Counted from the first letter of the stretch, positions 8,589 through 17,957 are shown. The stretch is DNA of 64,000 nt from Hyphomicrobiales bacterium (GCA_900468065.1 UBTA01000078.1:1-64000), one strand, 5' to 3'. Program-made: numbers and translations. Notes: generated by a model not told the origin, from the letters alone.

Positions 8589-9295
8589 CATGACTGGTTT
8601 TCAAAGGAGGCGATCTCCGATCGCCTGACCCGGATATGCGAACCGCATGTCCATAAATTCTTCCAGGCCAACGTTTTTCACGTCGTCGGCCGACCTCGTC
8701 ATCGATCTTGGAATGGGGCTCGGCAGCCTGAAAAGCCAGTTGCGCATCCCCGCCGGAAAGCCGGTTCTGGCGGTGGCGACGCACGTTCACGTCGACCACA
8801 TTGGTTCGTTTCACGAATTTCGAGACCCGGTTGGGCCATGAAGCGGAAGCCTCGGCCTTCGCACGCATGCCGGATAGCGACACGCTGGCCGAATATTTCC
8901 GCACGCAGCCGGATGCGATGACGCAGGTGCCGCCCTCCGGCGTCACACCCGAAGACTACAGGATTTCACCCGCTCCGCTGACTGGGGTCCTGGTGGAAGA
9001 TGACACGATTGACATCGGCGATGCGTGTTACACGGTCCTGCATCTTCCAGGTCATTCGCCGGGCTCCATCGGGCTGCTCGACCAGAAGACCGGGATCTTT
9101 TTCAGTGGGGATGCCATCTACCAAGGGGCACTGGTCGATGACCTGCCGGGTTGCAACAGGCACGCCTACCGCGACACGATGACCTTGCTGTTAAATCTTG
9201 ATGTCCGCTTGGTCCATGGTGGTCATGGTCGCGCGTTCGGAAAGGCCCGCATGCAGGAAATTGCCAAGGGTTATCTGGAGCAAGCCAAACCATAG
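8589..9295 (+). pseudogene. metallo-beta-lactamase-fold hydrolase, two frameshifts
   Basis: Three frames must be joined to read one MBL-fold hydrolase. About 8589-8688 reads ISDRLTRICEPHVHKFFQAN. About 8690-8822 reads DLVIDLGMGLGSLKSQL and the metal motif THVHVDHIG. About 8822-9295 carries the rest, with LPGHSPGSIGLL, FSGDAIYQG and VHGGHGRAFG. All metal-binding His/Asp positions of the HxHxDH family are still present, so decay looks recent. The last segment has an in-frame ATG at 8801 but would lack the first metal motif. The original start codon is not clear. Confidence 0.75.
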
Positions 9296-9897
9296 ATCAG
9301 CCGAGCGGCTGTCAAAGGAGTGGCGTGGTAAGACCTCAACGCAGGGGCGAATTCTGCTGATTGTCGGTACGTCTTCGATTTTTAAGCAAGCGATCGGTAG
9401 CCGAAAGGCTGGCTCGGTCATTTGAATGTACACCGATGACCCGGAACGGCGACGTCCAATCCCCCCGGTTGTTGATTTCGCGGAATTGAGCCGAATCAGG
9501 TCCGCGTGGAAATCAACATTCAAATTCCAGGTTCTCCGTTCCAGCGACCGAGGGGCTCAAGGCGAGTGTGAGCCATCACCGTTTCGGCATGTCTGCGACT
9601 CCGGCAACGACGGGCCGCACGACGACGCGGCCAAGCCAACGCCCATTTCCCGCCAAAAGCGGCCATTTGATGCGGATTTCCGGCCGGCTAGATCGTCGTT
9701 AATACCACGCCGATGCCAGACTGCATCGGCGTTGCCCGCGATGTACGAACAAAAGATATCGGCAAACGCTTTCCAGACTTCACGTTTTGAAATGAACGGT
9801 CACCGAAAATGAGTTCCCATTCTGTGCCAAAGCGGTCATGTCTTTGTCAAAGCGCGTCAGAGCCACTGCTCGACGAACGAACCAAAGAGCCGACAGC
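9296..9897. other. gene-free stretch with an inverted repeat
   Basis: No convincing gene on either strand; open frames here are Arg-rich and unlike proteins. An imperfect inverted repeat at 9471-9517 (GTTGATTT and GCGGA against TCCGC and AAATCAAC, small bulge, 16-base loop) is the only structure seen. The end of the stretch would hold the promoter for the gene at 9898. Confidence 0.4.
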
Positions 9898-11277
9898 ATG
9901 GAAAACCCGATTGGATTGAATCGCCTTTCCGAAAACAATGTCTTCCGTAGAGGCGATGTTTTCGTCCTCTTCGGCGAGCTGTTCGGTCGCGGATACGCCA
10001 CTGGCCTGCTCGACGAGGCGAGACGGGCTGGAATGGAGATTGTGGGGATCACCGTTGGGCGGCGCGACGAAAACAACGCGTTGCGGCCCTTGGACGCCGA
10101 GGAACTCTCGGCGGCCGAATCCCGGCTCGGTGGCAGGATCATCAATATACCTCTCATGGCGGGCTTCGATGTTGATGCGCCCGAAGGTTGCCCGACTCCC
10201 ACCGAACTCTTGGCGAAGATGACGCTTGAGAGTTGGGAACACGACAAACTCGACTGGGACTATGTCGAGCAATGCCGAGACATTGCCACTGCGCGTTTCA
10301 CACAGTCGCTGGCAAAGGTCATGGCCGTTCTTGACGGAATGATCGCCACTGGCCGCAATGTCTTCTTTGCCCACACAATGGCCGGGGGTATCCCGAAGGC
10401 AAAGATATTCCTGGTCGTCGCCAATCGAATCTACAAGGGGACCGGAACCCGCCACATGTCGTCGCAGACGTTGATCGACAGCGATATGGGTAAACTCATC
10501 TTGCAGAATTTTGACGACGTGTCCGCAAACACGTTTCGGCACCTCATCGACTTCAGCGCGGCGATCCGCGAACGGATAGAGGCTTCAGGCGGTCAGGTCC
10601 GGTATACGGCCTACGGTTACCACGGATCGGCGGTGCTGATTGACGGAAACTATCGATGGCAGACGTACACCAACTACACCCAAGGATATGCGAAGATGCG
10701 GCTGGAGCGCATTGCAGAAGAAGCCTGGGCGGCGGGAGTGAAGGCAACTGTCTATAATTGTCCCGAAATCCGGACAAATTCGTCCGACGTGTTTACGGGT
10801 ATCGAGCTGCCCCTGATACCGCTGCTGCTTGCGTTGAAGAAGGAGAACGGTGGCCAATGGGCAGAGGAACTGTGGCAGGCGTGCGAACAGCTTCTGGCAG
10901 ACGGTTTGACGATGAAGGATGTGTTTCGCAAGATCACCGACATGCAGGCCAGCGAGGTCATGCGCCCGTTTTATGACTTCTCGGCATGGCCCATGGCAAA
11001 CAGCCAGGCTCAGGCTGATCTCACGATCGGTACATCCAACGAGATCACCCAGATGCATCGGAACAGCAAGGAACTGATCAGCGACCTTCTGAGCGGTCTC
11101 GTCGTGGAGGCGACTGGGCAGCTTATTTTCGCGGAAACGTCAAACCCGTCCGGCCCCGTCCAGTGGCTCAACCATGATATCGTGGCGCGTCGGCTTAACG
11201 CTTCCCACCCGCAATCGACATCTCCGGCACCGTCGAGTGCACAAGGGGTGGAATCTCCCCACCTCGAGATTGCTTGA
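9898..11277 (+). CDS. FabMG-like enoyl-ACP reductase family protein
   Basis: A 459-residue soluble protein that I recognise as the family annotated as enoyl-ACP reductase FabMG. Family-like stretches are GDVFVLFGELFGRGYATGL near the start, NVFFAHTMAGGIPKAKI around residue 155, VRYTAYGYHGSAVLIDG, VYNCPEIRTNSSDVFTGIEL and the C-terminal GPVQWLNHDIVARRL. No textbook Rossmann GxGxxG is evident. The start at 9898 is preferred because homologues begin just before the GDV segment; an in-frame start at 9838 would add 20 basic residues. It stands alone with no fatty-acid genes beside it. The enzymatic name is from family memory, so confidence in function is moderate. Confidence 0.6.
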   Translation: MENPIGLNRLSENNVFRRGDVFVLFGELFGRGYATGLLDEARRAGMEIVGITVGRRDENNALRPLDAEELSAAESRLGGRIINIPLMAGFDVDAPEGCPTPTELLAKMTLESWEHDKLDWDYVEQCRDIATARFTQSLAKVMAVLDGMIATGRNVFFAHTMAGGIPKAKIFLVVANRIYKGTGTRHMSSQTLIDSDMGKLILQNFDDVSANTFRHLIDFSAAIRERIEASGGQVRYTAYGYHGSAVLIDGNYRWQTYTNYTQGYAKMRLERIAEEAWAAGVKATVYNCPEIRTNSSDVFTGIELPLIPLLLALKKENGGQWAEELWQACEQLLADGLTMKDVFRKITDMQASEVMRPFYDFSAWPMANSQAQADLTIGTSNEITQMHRNSKELISDLLSGLVVEATGQLIFAETSNPSGPVQWLNHDIVARRLNASHPQSTSPAPSSAQGVESPHLEIA

Positions 11278-11659
11278 TGGATTCACAAGTCTAGCTCGAA
11301 AGCTGGTGTCTGTTGGGCCGGAAGGCGATGGGGGATTTGGCGGAATTGCGTTGACCCATTGCGATCATGTTCGTTGGGAGCAGGGGCTTGTAACCTGCTT
11401 CCGGCGATGTCGCCGCCGCCCTCCACTGCCTGGGACCAACGCCGCTTCCTGACTGCTCAGCCAGGTGACTGCGCCGGCGACGTCGCCGGGCTGCCCGATA
11501 TAAGGGCGCTGGTGACCAGCATAACGCCCACAGCCAAGGCAAACCCGGCAATGTTTGTGTGGTTGACCACCTTCGCATCTTACATGCCGTTCGGGGGGCG
11601 TGGCGCATTGCTTGACGGCTGTTCCCGCCGGCAAGTCCGCCCTGCGCGCCGCGACCGGT
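11278..11659. other. gene-free stretch, possible decayed SDR fragment
   Basis: No intact gene. On the minus strand a short frame around 11450-11530 reads GQPGDVAGAVTWLSSQEA, which resembles the C-terminal part of short-chain dehydrogenases (GxPEDVAGAVxWLxSxEA). The flanking frames are not SDR-like. It may be a relic or chance. Confidence 0.3.
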
Positions 11660-12712
11660 TCATCCGGTAGCCTCGAGAATCATGTTGAGTGGAGTCTCTG
11701 CTGCCCGCCGAACACGAGTAAAACCACCTGACCGGATCACCTCGGCCAACCGCTTCTCTCCCGCTTGAGCACCAAGCGCCAGTCCGGTCTCCTGTGCCAG
11801 CGACGTGGGAACGCAGATCATTGTCGAGGCCGAGTAATAGAGCCGTCCAACCGGATTGACGTTCTCCTCAAGGGTGTCGCCCGCCATTGGCTCAACGACC
11901 ATCCACGTGCCGTCGTCCTTGAGTGCTTTGCGGATTTGAACCGCTGCTGCCTCAGGGTCGCCCATGTCGTGCAAGCAGTCGAAGCAGGTGATCAGGTCAA
12001 AGCCGTGCCCATCGAAGTCCTGTGCCCGCCCGACTTCAAAGCGCACGTTCGTCAACATATGCGAGCGGGCGTGCGCGGTCGCCGCGGCGATTGAGCCCTC
12101 ATGGAAATCATAGCCTGTGAACCGGGAAGCGGGGAACGCTTGCGCCATCAGGATCGTTGACAGCCCGTGTCCGCATCCGACGTCGGCGACATCAGCCCCT
12201 GCCTTGAGCTTGTCGACAACTCCATCCAACGACGGAAGCCACTCCTGTACGAGGGCATTGATATAGCCCGGCCGGAAAAGCCGAGCCACGGCGCAGAACA
12301 TGCAACTGGCTTGGTCGCCCCAGGCAACACCGCGGCCGGTTTTGAAGGCCGCTTGGATCTTTGACTGGTTTTCGACCATCGCAGCAGCCGTATCGAATGC
12401 GCCGATTAGGTTGACGGGACTGTCGGGTTCCGCAAACACGCATGCTTGTTCGGGCGTCAGCGAGAACCGTCCACCCTCGTAATGGATGTAACCCGAGGCC
12501 GTCTGGGCTGCCAGCCACTCACGAACATAGCGAGGCGAGCATGCTGCGGCATTGGCAAGTGTGTCGGCCGTCGCCGACCCAATCTCTTTCAGGGTCTTGT
12601 AAAGGTCGAGAGCATCTCCGATCCGTACCAGCGGCACGCTGACCGCGCCGCCAAGATCACCGAGCACGCGGCTCACGAGTTCATTCAGTGCTGTTTGGTC
12701 AGGCTCCGTCAT
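11660..12712 (-). CDS. SAM-dependent methyltransferase with N-terminal winged helix (Rv2258c-like)
   Basis: A 350-residue protein of the Rv2258c-like type. A winged-helix domain occupies about residues 20-90 (LYKTLKEIGSATADTLANAA, CSPRYVREWLAAQ). The class I methyltransferase fold follows, with motif I VADVGCGHG at 175-183 and LITCFDCLHDMGDP as a motif IV-like region. The start ATG at 12712 has an AGGAGG ribosome site 9 bases upstream; the frame stays open to 12988 without support. It lies 151 bases downstream of the hydrolase-LuxR gene on the same strand and may be co-transcribed. The methyl acceptor is unknown. Confidence 0.85.
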   Translation of the reverse strand: MTEPDQTALNELVSRVLGDLGGAVSVPLVRIGDALDLYKTLKEIGSATADTLANAAACSPRYVREWLAAQTASGYIHYEGGRFSLTPEQACVFAEPDSPVNLIGAFDTAAAMVENQSKIQAAFKTGRGVAWGDQASCMFCAVARLFRPGYINALVQEWLPSLDGVVDKLKAGADVADVGCGHGLSTILMAQAFPASRFTGYDFHEGSIAAATAHARSHMLTNVRFEVGRAQDFDGHGFDLITCFDCLHDMGDPEAAAVQIRKALKDDGTWMVVEPMAGDTLEENVNPVGRLYYSASTMICVPTSLAQETGLALGAQAGEKRLAEVIRSGGFTRVRRAAETPLNMILEATG

Positions 12713-12863
12713 GTTGCTGCCTCCTGTCACCGGGGGCGACACTCCGCCACCCACGCGTAAAGGATAAGCGTCGTCTCCACGAATGGCATGAGGCGCAAGT
12801 CCCGAGCCGGCAGGAAAATCTGGCCAAACAGGGTGACAGATGTCCCAGTCGGCCGCCCGGCAC

Positions 12864-13925
12864 TCACTCCTGCGACAGCGCAATGACGATCGCCTGTGAT
12901 CGGGTGTGCACCCCAAGCTTACCGAAGATGACAGAGAGCTGATTGCGTACGGTTTTTTCACTCTTGCAGACACGCTGGGCGATCGCACGATTGTCGAGCC
13001 CCTCTGCGACGAGGTCGAGAAGTTTGGTCTCTACGGGTGTCAGGCCCGCATCGCGGACTGCAAGAGGCCGCGTGGCCCTATCTTGCCCCAGGAATGAGGC
13101 TAACTCGGCTTGAAACACGGCCCAAGCGGGTTCGTCCGGCAAAAGGACGTGATTCCTGCTCTCAAGCGGCACGAAGCGTGCACCCGGAATTGCAGCGGCG
13201 AGTTTACAGCCTTGATCGAAAGGCACGCGCATATCACCACGGCTATGCGCAATCAACGTCGGGACGCGAAGCGTTGCAGCGAGGCCCAGCACATCGATCC
13301 CCTGCATGTTCCAAAGGAGTTGCGCGGCAACGTCGCCTGTCGCTGTCTGACGCTCGAGATCGCCCCACCAGCGATGTTGTTCTGCTGTCCCGTCCGGGAT
13401 GAAAAGATTGGTGAAGAACTGGGCGAACGCTGGATTGTCGCGTCCCCAGCCGACGCGAATGAAGTTGACAAGGGTCTCGGCTTCCAGGCGCTCGGCGTCC
13501 GTCTGTGCTCTTACCCGGGCGCCTTGGCCGTAGGCGTTGAGAAGTATCAGATGCGACACTCTCTCGGGATGCGTCGCCGCATAGGCGATGGCAAGGGCGC
13601 CGCCCTGCGAAAGGCCGAGAAGAACGAAATGCTGCTCCTCGATCGAGGCGGCTACGGCCGCCAGGTCCGCATGCCACGCATTGACGGAGAGGTCGGCGAC
13701 GTATCGGTCCGACAGGCCGCAGCCACGGGGATCGTAGCGCACGAACTGGTTGCGGGCCGATAGCGCCTGTAGCCAGGGCCGCCACACCGGGCTCTGGAGG
13801 TCATAGTCAACATGGCTGAGCCAGTGAGCAGCCCGCAGGATCACCGGTCCCTTCCCGCAGGACGCGACGGCGATGCGGGTGCCGTCTGCCGAGGTGGAGA
13901 ACCGTATGGTTTGGCCGAGTTTCAT
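12864..13925 (-). CDS. alpha/beta-hydrolase fused to a LuxR-type HTH domain
   Basis: A 353-residue two-domain protein. Residues 1-280 are an alpha/beta hydrolase with a complete-looking triad: S106 in GLSQGG, D231 in SRGDMRVPF and H259 in RNHVLL, plus RYDPRGCGLSD near 63-73. Residues about 292-350 are a LuxR/GerE helix-turn-helix (LTPVETKLLDLVAEGL, NRAIAQRVCKSEKTVRNQLS). The arrangement suggests a regulator that binds, or hydrolyses, a small ester or lactone signal. The start at 13925 begins right before the first beta strand; an upstream start at 14057 is possible but unsupported. The neighbour is the HTH-methyltransferase gene. Confidence 0.85.
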   Translation of the reverse strand: MKLGQTIRFSTSADGTRIAVASCGKGPVILRAAHWLSHVDYDLQSPVWRPWLQALSARNQFVRYDPRGCGLSDRYVADLSVNAWHADLAAVAASIEEQHFVLLGLSQGGALAIAYAATHPERVSHLILLNAYGQGARVRAQTDAERLEAETLVNFIRVGWGRDNPAFAQFFTNLFIPDGTAEQHRWWGDLERQTATGDVAAQLLWNMQGIDVLGLAATLRVPTLIAHSRGDMRVPFDQGCKLAAAIPGARFVPLESRNHVLLPDEPAWAVFQAELASFLGQDRATRPLAVRDAGLTPVETKLLDLVAEGLDNRAIAQRVCKSEKTVRNQLSVIFGKLGVHTRSQAIVIALSQE

Positions 13926-14210
13926 CGGGCAAGAGTACCGCAGCGGAAAGCCCCATGACAGAATAAACTTAGCTGCGAAACAGATGCCGCGCTTGCGTAA
14001 AACAGTGCGCTTGTCAGCTCTGGCGGAGGAAGCCGCCAGGCTGATACGGTCCCCCATGGGTCGGAATTTCCCACGTTGCCCCCGGCAGTGCCGCGTCCCT
14101 GAATGGACGCGGCACGCTAATTCGCATTCCCAAGCCGAGGCTCGGCAGGCTCGTTTAGGTTGATCAAGTCAGCCGGCGTGCTACGGTCCGCCTGACCTCT
14201 TAGGAGCGCT

Positions 14211-14444
14211 TCATGAAGCCGAGAATTTCACAGTCACGCCGCGCTGCCGAAAGTAGGCCTGCATGAGCTTCCTGCCAGAACGGTTGTTCTGCACGAGCCT
14301 AGCTGGGTCGAAGACGGCTTCTTTCAAACCTGCCTGTGTCAACGCTTCCTTGAGATTGGCGATATGCACGTCGATGTCGGCGTTGTCTGCCTGGAGCGAT
14401 TCATAAATGCGGTTTGTTGCATCTGCTACGGTCGGTTCGCTCAC
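14211..14444 (-). CDS. conserved small hypothetical protein (77 aa)
   Basis: A 77-residue soluble, mostly helical protein beginning with GTG at 14444, with AGGAG 7-11 bases before it. It reads like a genuine protein (DIDVHIANLKEALTQAGL, KLMQAYFRQRGVTVKF) and resembles short unnamed rhizobial proteins, but no function is known to me. It is isolated from neighbours by about 150-250 bases on each side. Confidence 0.6.
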   Translation of the reverse strand: MSEPTVADATNRIYESLQADNADIDVHIANLKEALTQAGLKEAVFDPARLVQNNRSGRKLMQAYFRQRGVTVKFSAS

Positions 14445-14666
14445 TCTTGCACTCCTGTTGTTGTTTGGCTGCGCTTGCTACATTTTTCGGCCTGACCCTA
14501 TCGGGGTGAAAAATGCCCAAGTCAATGGGCGACGAAGGATTGAAACAGCAGACCCTCCAGGAGCTCACGTCCCCTGACATATCGGCGGGAACGGATTTTG
14601 TATGCTGCCGTTCACTGGGAAGGGCGAACCGTCTTTCTTGCGGCACTATCGCCAGGAACCAGTGCG

Positions 14667-15095
14667 TCAGTCCGTTGCCCGGCGTTGAGAGATGACCATA
14701 CCGCCGATGATCAAGACAATGCCCAGGCTCGCCAGCCAGAACGTCGATGTCGTCGATTTCAGAAGGTTGATTGCTACGCCGCCGGTCATCTGTCCTCCGA
14801 TAATCATCAGAGCGGTATTCATAGCGCCGATCCGCGTGATCACCCAGCTTCCGGAGGCAACGAAGATAACGCCGACGGGGCCTCCCAGATAGGCGTACCA
14901 AGGGGCATCAAATGCGCCGGCGGGTATCAGCCCGCCAATGGCAAGCCCGATGATTGTCAGGACTACAAAGCCGACAAGGTGGTTCCAGAAGGAGGCGATG
15001 AGCGGTGACGTGGAAAAGCTGAGACGCCCGTTGAGCTGACGGCTCAGGGCCACAAGAATGCCGGCCAGACAGGCGGAAAGGATGAACACGGTCAT
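14667..15095 (-). CDS. DMT-family transporter, DUF606/YdcZ type, second half of a pair
   Basis: A 142-residue membrane protein with about five hydrophobic helices, of the YdcZ/DUF606 family, small transporters that normally occur as paired genes acting as heterodimers. Family-like stretches are ALSRQLNGRLSFSTSPLIAS near the N-terminus and GAMNTALMIIGGQMTGGV. Its ATG overlaps the stop of the upstream half by four bases (ATGA), so translation is coupled. The partner gene is 5'-truncated, so this half may be an orphan without function. Confidence 0.8.
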   Translation of the reverse strand: MTVFILSACLAGILVALSRQLNGRLSFSTSPLIASFWNHLVGFVVLTIIGLAIGGLIPAGAFDAPWYAYLGGPVGVIFVASGSWVITRIGAMNTALMIIGGQMTGGVAINLLKSTTSTFWLASLGIVLIIGGMVISQRRATD

Positions 15096-15457
15096 ATTGA
15101 ACTCGAAAGGATGATGAGCATGCTGCCCGTCAGAACAAGGGTGAGCGCAACGAAATCCTGCGCAGTCAACTGCCGCGTCGGCAAGCCGAACAGTCCCCAC
15201 TTATCCGCTGAGAAGCTGAAGGCCAGCTGCCCCGCAAGGCCAATGGCCATCGTACCCGGAAGCCCGACCGGCGAATTTACGGCAAGCGAAGACAATATGA
15301 CAGTAGCGGCTCCTGATATACCTCCGAGGTAAGCCCAGAAGGGGGCTGGGGCGCTTCGATCGCTTTTCCCTGCAATCCGGTAAAATAAGGCAAGAAGAAC
15401 AAGCGCCGCAACTGTTCCGGTACCGTGCTGGCCGGGGGAAATTTTTTTTCTCCGCAA
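15092..15457 (-). pseudogene. DUF606/YdcZ transporter half, 5'-truncated
   Basis: A 121-residue frame covering the second helix to the end of a DUF606 half-transporter (TVAALVLLALFYRI, then FWAYLGGISGAATVILSSLAV). The N-terminal about 30 residues, including the usual first helix and INGRLG-like motif, are replaced by an unrelated MRRKKISPGQHG. A run of A residues lies at the break (about 15442-15449). It looks like a deletion remnant, probably linked to the junction with the sulfur cluster that starts at 15626. Confidence 0.55.
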
Positions 15458-15488
15458 GTGCCGTTAAACAGAACCGTCTCTCTTATTT

Positions 15489-15507
15489 ATCTACTGGATA
15501 TGTAGAT
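15489..15507. promoter_or_regulatory. small palindrome upstream of the sulfur cluster
   Basis: ATCTAC (15489-15494) and GTAGAT (15502-15507) flank a 7-base centre, about 120 bases before the metC-like start. It is compatible with an operator for the sulfur cluster. No known regulator consensus was matched. Confidence 0.25.
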
Positions 15508-15625
15508 TATTGCCGCTGCCGGCAAGACGCTTACTCCAACGTTCGATGGCTTGAAACGAGGATACCCCACGTTGGCAGCGAGAGCATCGCTTGCAATGCC
15601 GGGCGCTGAAGAAATGCAGGGCATC

Positions 15626-16825
15626 ATGAGCGACAACGACGATGAATCGAAACATCAAGGACCCAACACGCAACTGGCGCGAGCAGGACACGACCCTTCC
15701 CTGTATCACGGGTTTATCAACCCGCCGGTGGTGCGCGCATCGACGGTGCTTTTCCCGGATGCGAAGGCGATGGAGGCGCACAGCCAGAAGTACATCTATG
15801 GTACGCGCGGAACGCCCACGACGGATGCGCTGTGCGAGGCGATCAATGAGCTGGAGGGAGCGGCCGGAACCATCCTGGTGCCCTCTGGGCTGGCGGCGGT
15901 AACAGTAGCGTTTCTCGCCTACCTGTCTCCCGGAGATCATGCACTCGTCGTCGATACGGTCTACGGCAATGTCCGCCATTTTTGCGATACGATGTTACAG
16001 CGCTTTGGCGTCGAGGTCGAATATTACGACCCCTCGATCGGCGCTGCCATCGAAACCCTGTTTAGGCCGAATACGCGGCTCGTGCACACAGAAGCACCGG
16101 GCTCGAATACGTTCGAGATGCAGGATGTACCCGCGATCGCCGCGATCGCTCACCAGCACGCAGCCGTGGTGACGATGGACAACACCTGGGCGACGCCACT
16201 CTATTTCCGGCCGCTTAACTTCGGTGTGGATGTTTCGATCCAGGCTTCGACCAAGTATCCTGCGGGTCACGCCGATGTCCTCTTGGGGACAGTCTCGGCA
16301 AATGCGCAAACCTGGAAACGCCTGAGGCAAACCAACAATGCCTTGGGTTTTTGCGGCGCGGCGGATGATGCCTATCAAGTGCTGCGCGGCCTGCGCACGC
16401 TCGGCATCCGACTTGAGCGTCATCAGGAAAGTGCGCTCGACATTGCAAAATGGCTTGAAACGCGAGAGGAGGTCGCGCGCGTTTTGCATCCAGCATTACC
16501 CAGTTTTCCGGGGCACGATATCTGGAAACGCGATTTCAAAGGCACGAGCGGGGTCTTCTCGTTTGTGCTGGGCGTCGAGCATGAGGCGGATTTCAAATCG
16601 AAAGCGCAGGCTTTTCTCGACGGCTTGACCATCTTCGGCCTGGGTTATTCCTGGGGCGGCTTTCCAAGCCTGGCTCTCCATGTGTCGCTGGACGATCGCA
16701 AGGTAGCGCTGCCGCCTTCAGAGGGACCGATTCTACGCCTGCAAATTGGTCTGGAAGATGTGGACGATCTCAAAGCCGATCTGCAGCGTGCATTTCAGGC
16801 GGTGCGTCCTAAGCCCAATGAATAA
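15626..16825 (+). CDS. metC: cystathionine beta-lyase-type PLP enzyme
   Basis: A 399-residue Cys/Met-metabolism PLP enzyme. K210 in QASTKYPAGHADV is the Schiff-base lysine. YIYGTRGTPTTDAL, PSGLAAVTVAFLAYLSPGDH, TMDNTWATPLYF and the C-terminal LRLQIGLEDVDDLKADL are diagnostic for the MetC branch. It would cleave cystathionine or other S-substituted cysteines to a thiol, pyruvate and ammonia. Starts at 15551, 15596 and 15614 are also open; 15626 is chosen because it precedes the conserved N-terminus. It heads a same-strand set with an Fe(II) oxygenase, cysE and a DszA-like monooxygenase. With such neighbours, alkyl-cysteine salvage is a plausible role besides methionine synthesis. Confidence 0.88.
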   Translation: MSDNDDESKHQGPNTQLARAGHDPSLYHGFINPPVVRASTVLFPDAKAMEAHSQKYIYGTRGTPTTDALCEAINELEGAAGTILVPSGLAAVTVAFLAYLSPGDHALVVDTVYGNVRHFCDTMLQRFGVEVEYYDPSIGAAIETLFRPNTRLVHTEAPGSNTFEMQDVPAIAAIAHQHAAVVTMDNTWATPLYFRPLNFGVDVSIQASTKYPAGHADVLLGTVSANAQTWKRLRQTNNALGFCGAADDAYQVLRGLRTLGIRLERHQESALDIAKWLETREEVARVLHPALPSFPGHDIWKRDFKGTSGVFSFVLGVEHEADFKSKAQAFLDGLTIFGLGYSWGGFPSLALHVSLDDRKVALPPSEGPILRLQIGLEDVDDLKADLQRAFQAVRPKPNE

Positions 16826-16889
16826 GGCTTCGGGTCTGTGCCAAGTCGAGACTTCAATCAAACTCACATTCGGACAGCGGAGAGACGAA

Positions 16890-17948
16890 ATGACCGTTCA
16901 TACCAGCCCCGTTCAGACCAATCTGCCGAACATCGACTTCTCGCGGTTCCACGGCTCGCCTGAGGAGCGTTCCGACGTTGTTGCCGAGCTGCGGAAGACG
17001 CTTCACGATCACGGTTTCTTCTACCTGACTGGCCATGGGGTCGACCCGAAGCTGATTGCGGATGTCGTGTCTGTTGCAAAACGCTTTTTTGCGCTGCCCA
17101 CCGAGGAAAAACTAAAAATCGAGATGGTGAAGTCGTCACATTTCCGCGGCTATAACCGGGCCGGCCTTGAACGGACACGCGGCGAACAGGACTGGCGCGA
17201 GCAGCTCGATATCAATACCGAGGTCACCGCGGTCCCGATCAGCCCTGATACCCCGCCCTGGAATCGCCTGCTGGGTCCGAACCAGTGGCCGGAAGCTTTG
17301 CCGGAACTAAAGCCGCTGCTTCTGGCCTACCAGGCCGAGGTGATCCGTATCGGCATCGATGTCTTGCGTGCAATTGCTGTCGCCCTTGACCAGCCGGAGA
17401 ACGTGTTCGCCGATATCTACGAGCCGCAACCCTCTCAGCTCTTGAAGATCATCCGCTATCCGGGCCGCGATGTCGCACAGTCGGATCAGGGAGTGGGCGC
17501 CCATAAGGATGGTGGCTTTGTTACCGTGCTCCTGCAGGACGTCACCCCGGGGCTTCGGGTGCGTACCGAGGAAGGCGTCTGGATTGACGCGCCGTCGGTG
17601 CCGGGCACGTTTGTTATCAATACCGGGGAGTTGCTGGAACTTGCGACCAACGGCTACGTGCGCGCCGACGTGCATGGCGTCGTCGCACCCCCAGCCGGGA
17701 GTGAGCGCTTCTCGGTCGCCTTCTTCCTCGGAGCACGTTACGACGCGACGATACCGGTCATTGAACGACCGGCAGACCTGCGCGGAGCCGAGCGAGGTGT
17801 CACCGTCGATGTTCTCAATCCGATTTTTCGCGAAGTCGGCCACAATCATCTGAAGAGCAGGCTGCGGTCGCATCCGGACGTGGCGCTTGCGCATCACGCG
17901 GATCTCGTCTCATCCGATCCAGCCGGCAGGGTCACCGGCGCCCATTAA
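16890..17948 (+). CDS. isopenicillin-N-synthase-family Fe(II) dioxygenase
   Basis: A 352-residue non-haem iron oxygenase of the IPNS/2-oxoglutarate family. The facial triad is H205-x-D207 (GAHKDGGF) and H262 (DVHGVV); R273-x-S275 (RFSVAFF) is the usual co-substrate-binding pair. The N-terminal DIOX_N domain shows HDHGFFYLTGHGV. The ATG at 16890 has GGAG before it; the frame is open further upstream inside the previous gene. It is 64 bases downstream of metC and followed by a hairpin. The substrate is unknown; context suggests oxidation of a sulfur or amino-acid compound. Confidence 0.88.
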   Translation: MTVHTSPVQTNLPNIDFSRFHGSPEERSDVVAELRKTLHDHGFFYLTGHGVDPKLIADVVSVAKRFFALPTEEKLKIEMVKSSHFRGYNRAGLERTRGEQDWREQLDINTEVTAVPISPDTPPWNRLLGPNQWPEALPELKPLLLAYQAEVIRIGIDVLRAIAVALDQPENVFADIYEPQPSQLLKIIRYPGRDVAQSDQGVGAHKDGGFVTVLLQDVTPGLRVRTEEGVWIDAPSVPGTFVINTGELLELATNGYVRADVHGVVAPPAGSERFSVAFFLGARYDATIPVIERPADLRGAERGVTVDVLNPIFREVGHNHLKSRLRSHPDVALAHHADLVSSDPAGRVTGAH

Positions 17949-17957
17949 GTGATACGC

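Noticed and set aside
9847-10542. A 231-codon minus-strand frame opposite the FabMG-like gene
   Set aside because: It mirrors a strongly protein-like plus-strand gene, has no ribosome site and no recognisable domain.
11450-11530. SDR-like C-terminal stretch on the minus strand
   Set aside because: Only about 18 residues fit and the flanks do not; too short to call a pseudogene.
15458-15625. A possible SAM riboswitch before metC
   Set aside because: No SAM-I or SAM-II core could be recognised; only a small palindrome is present.
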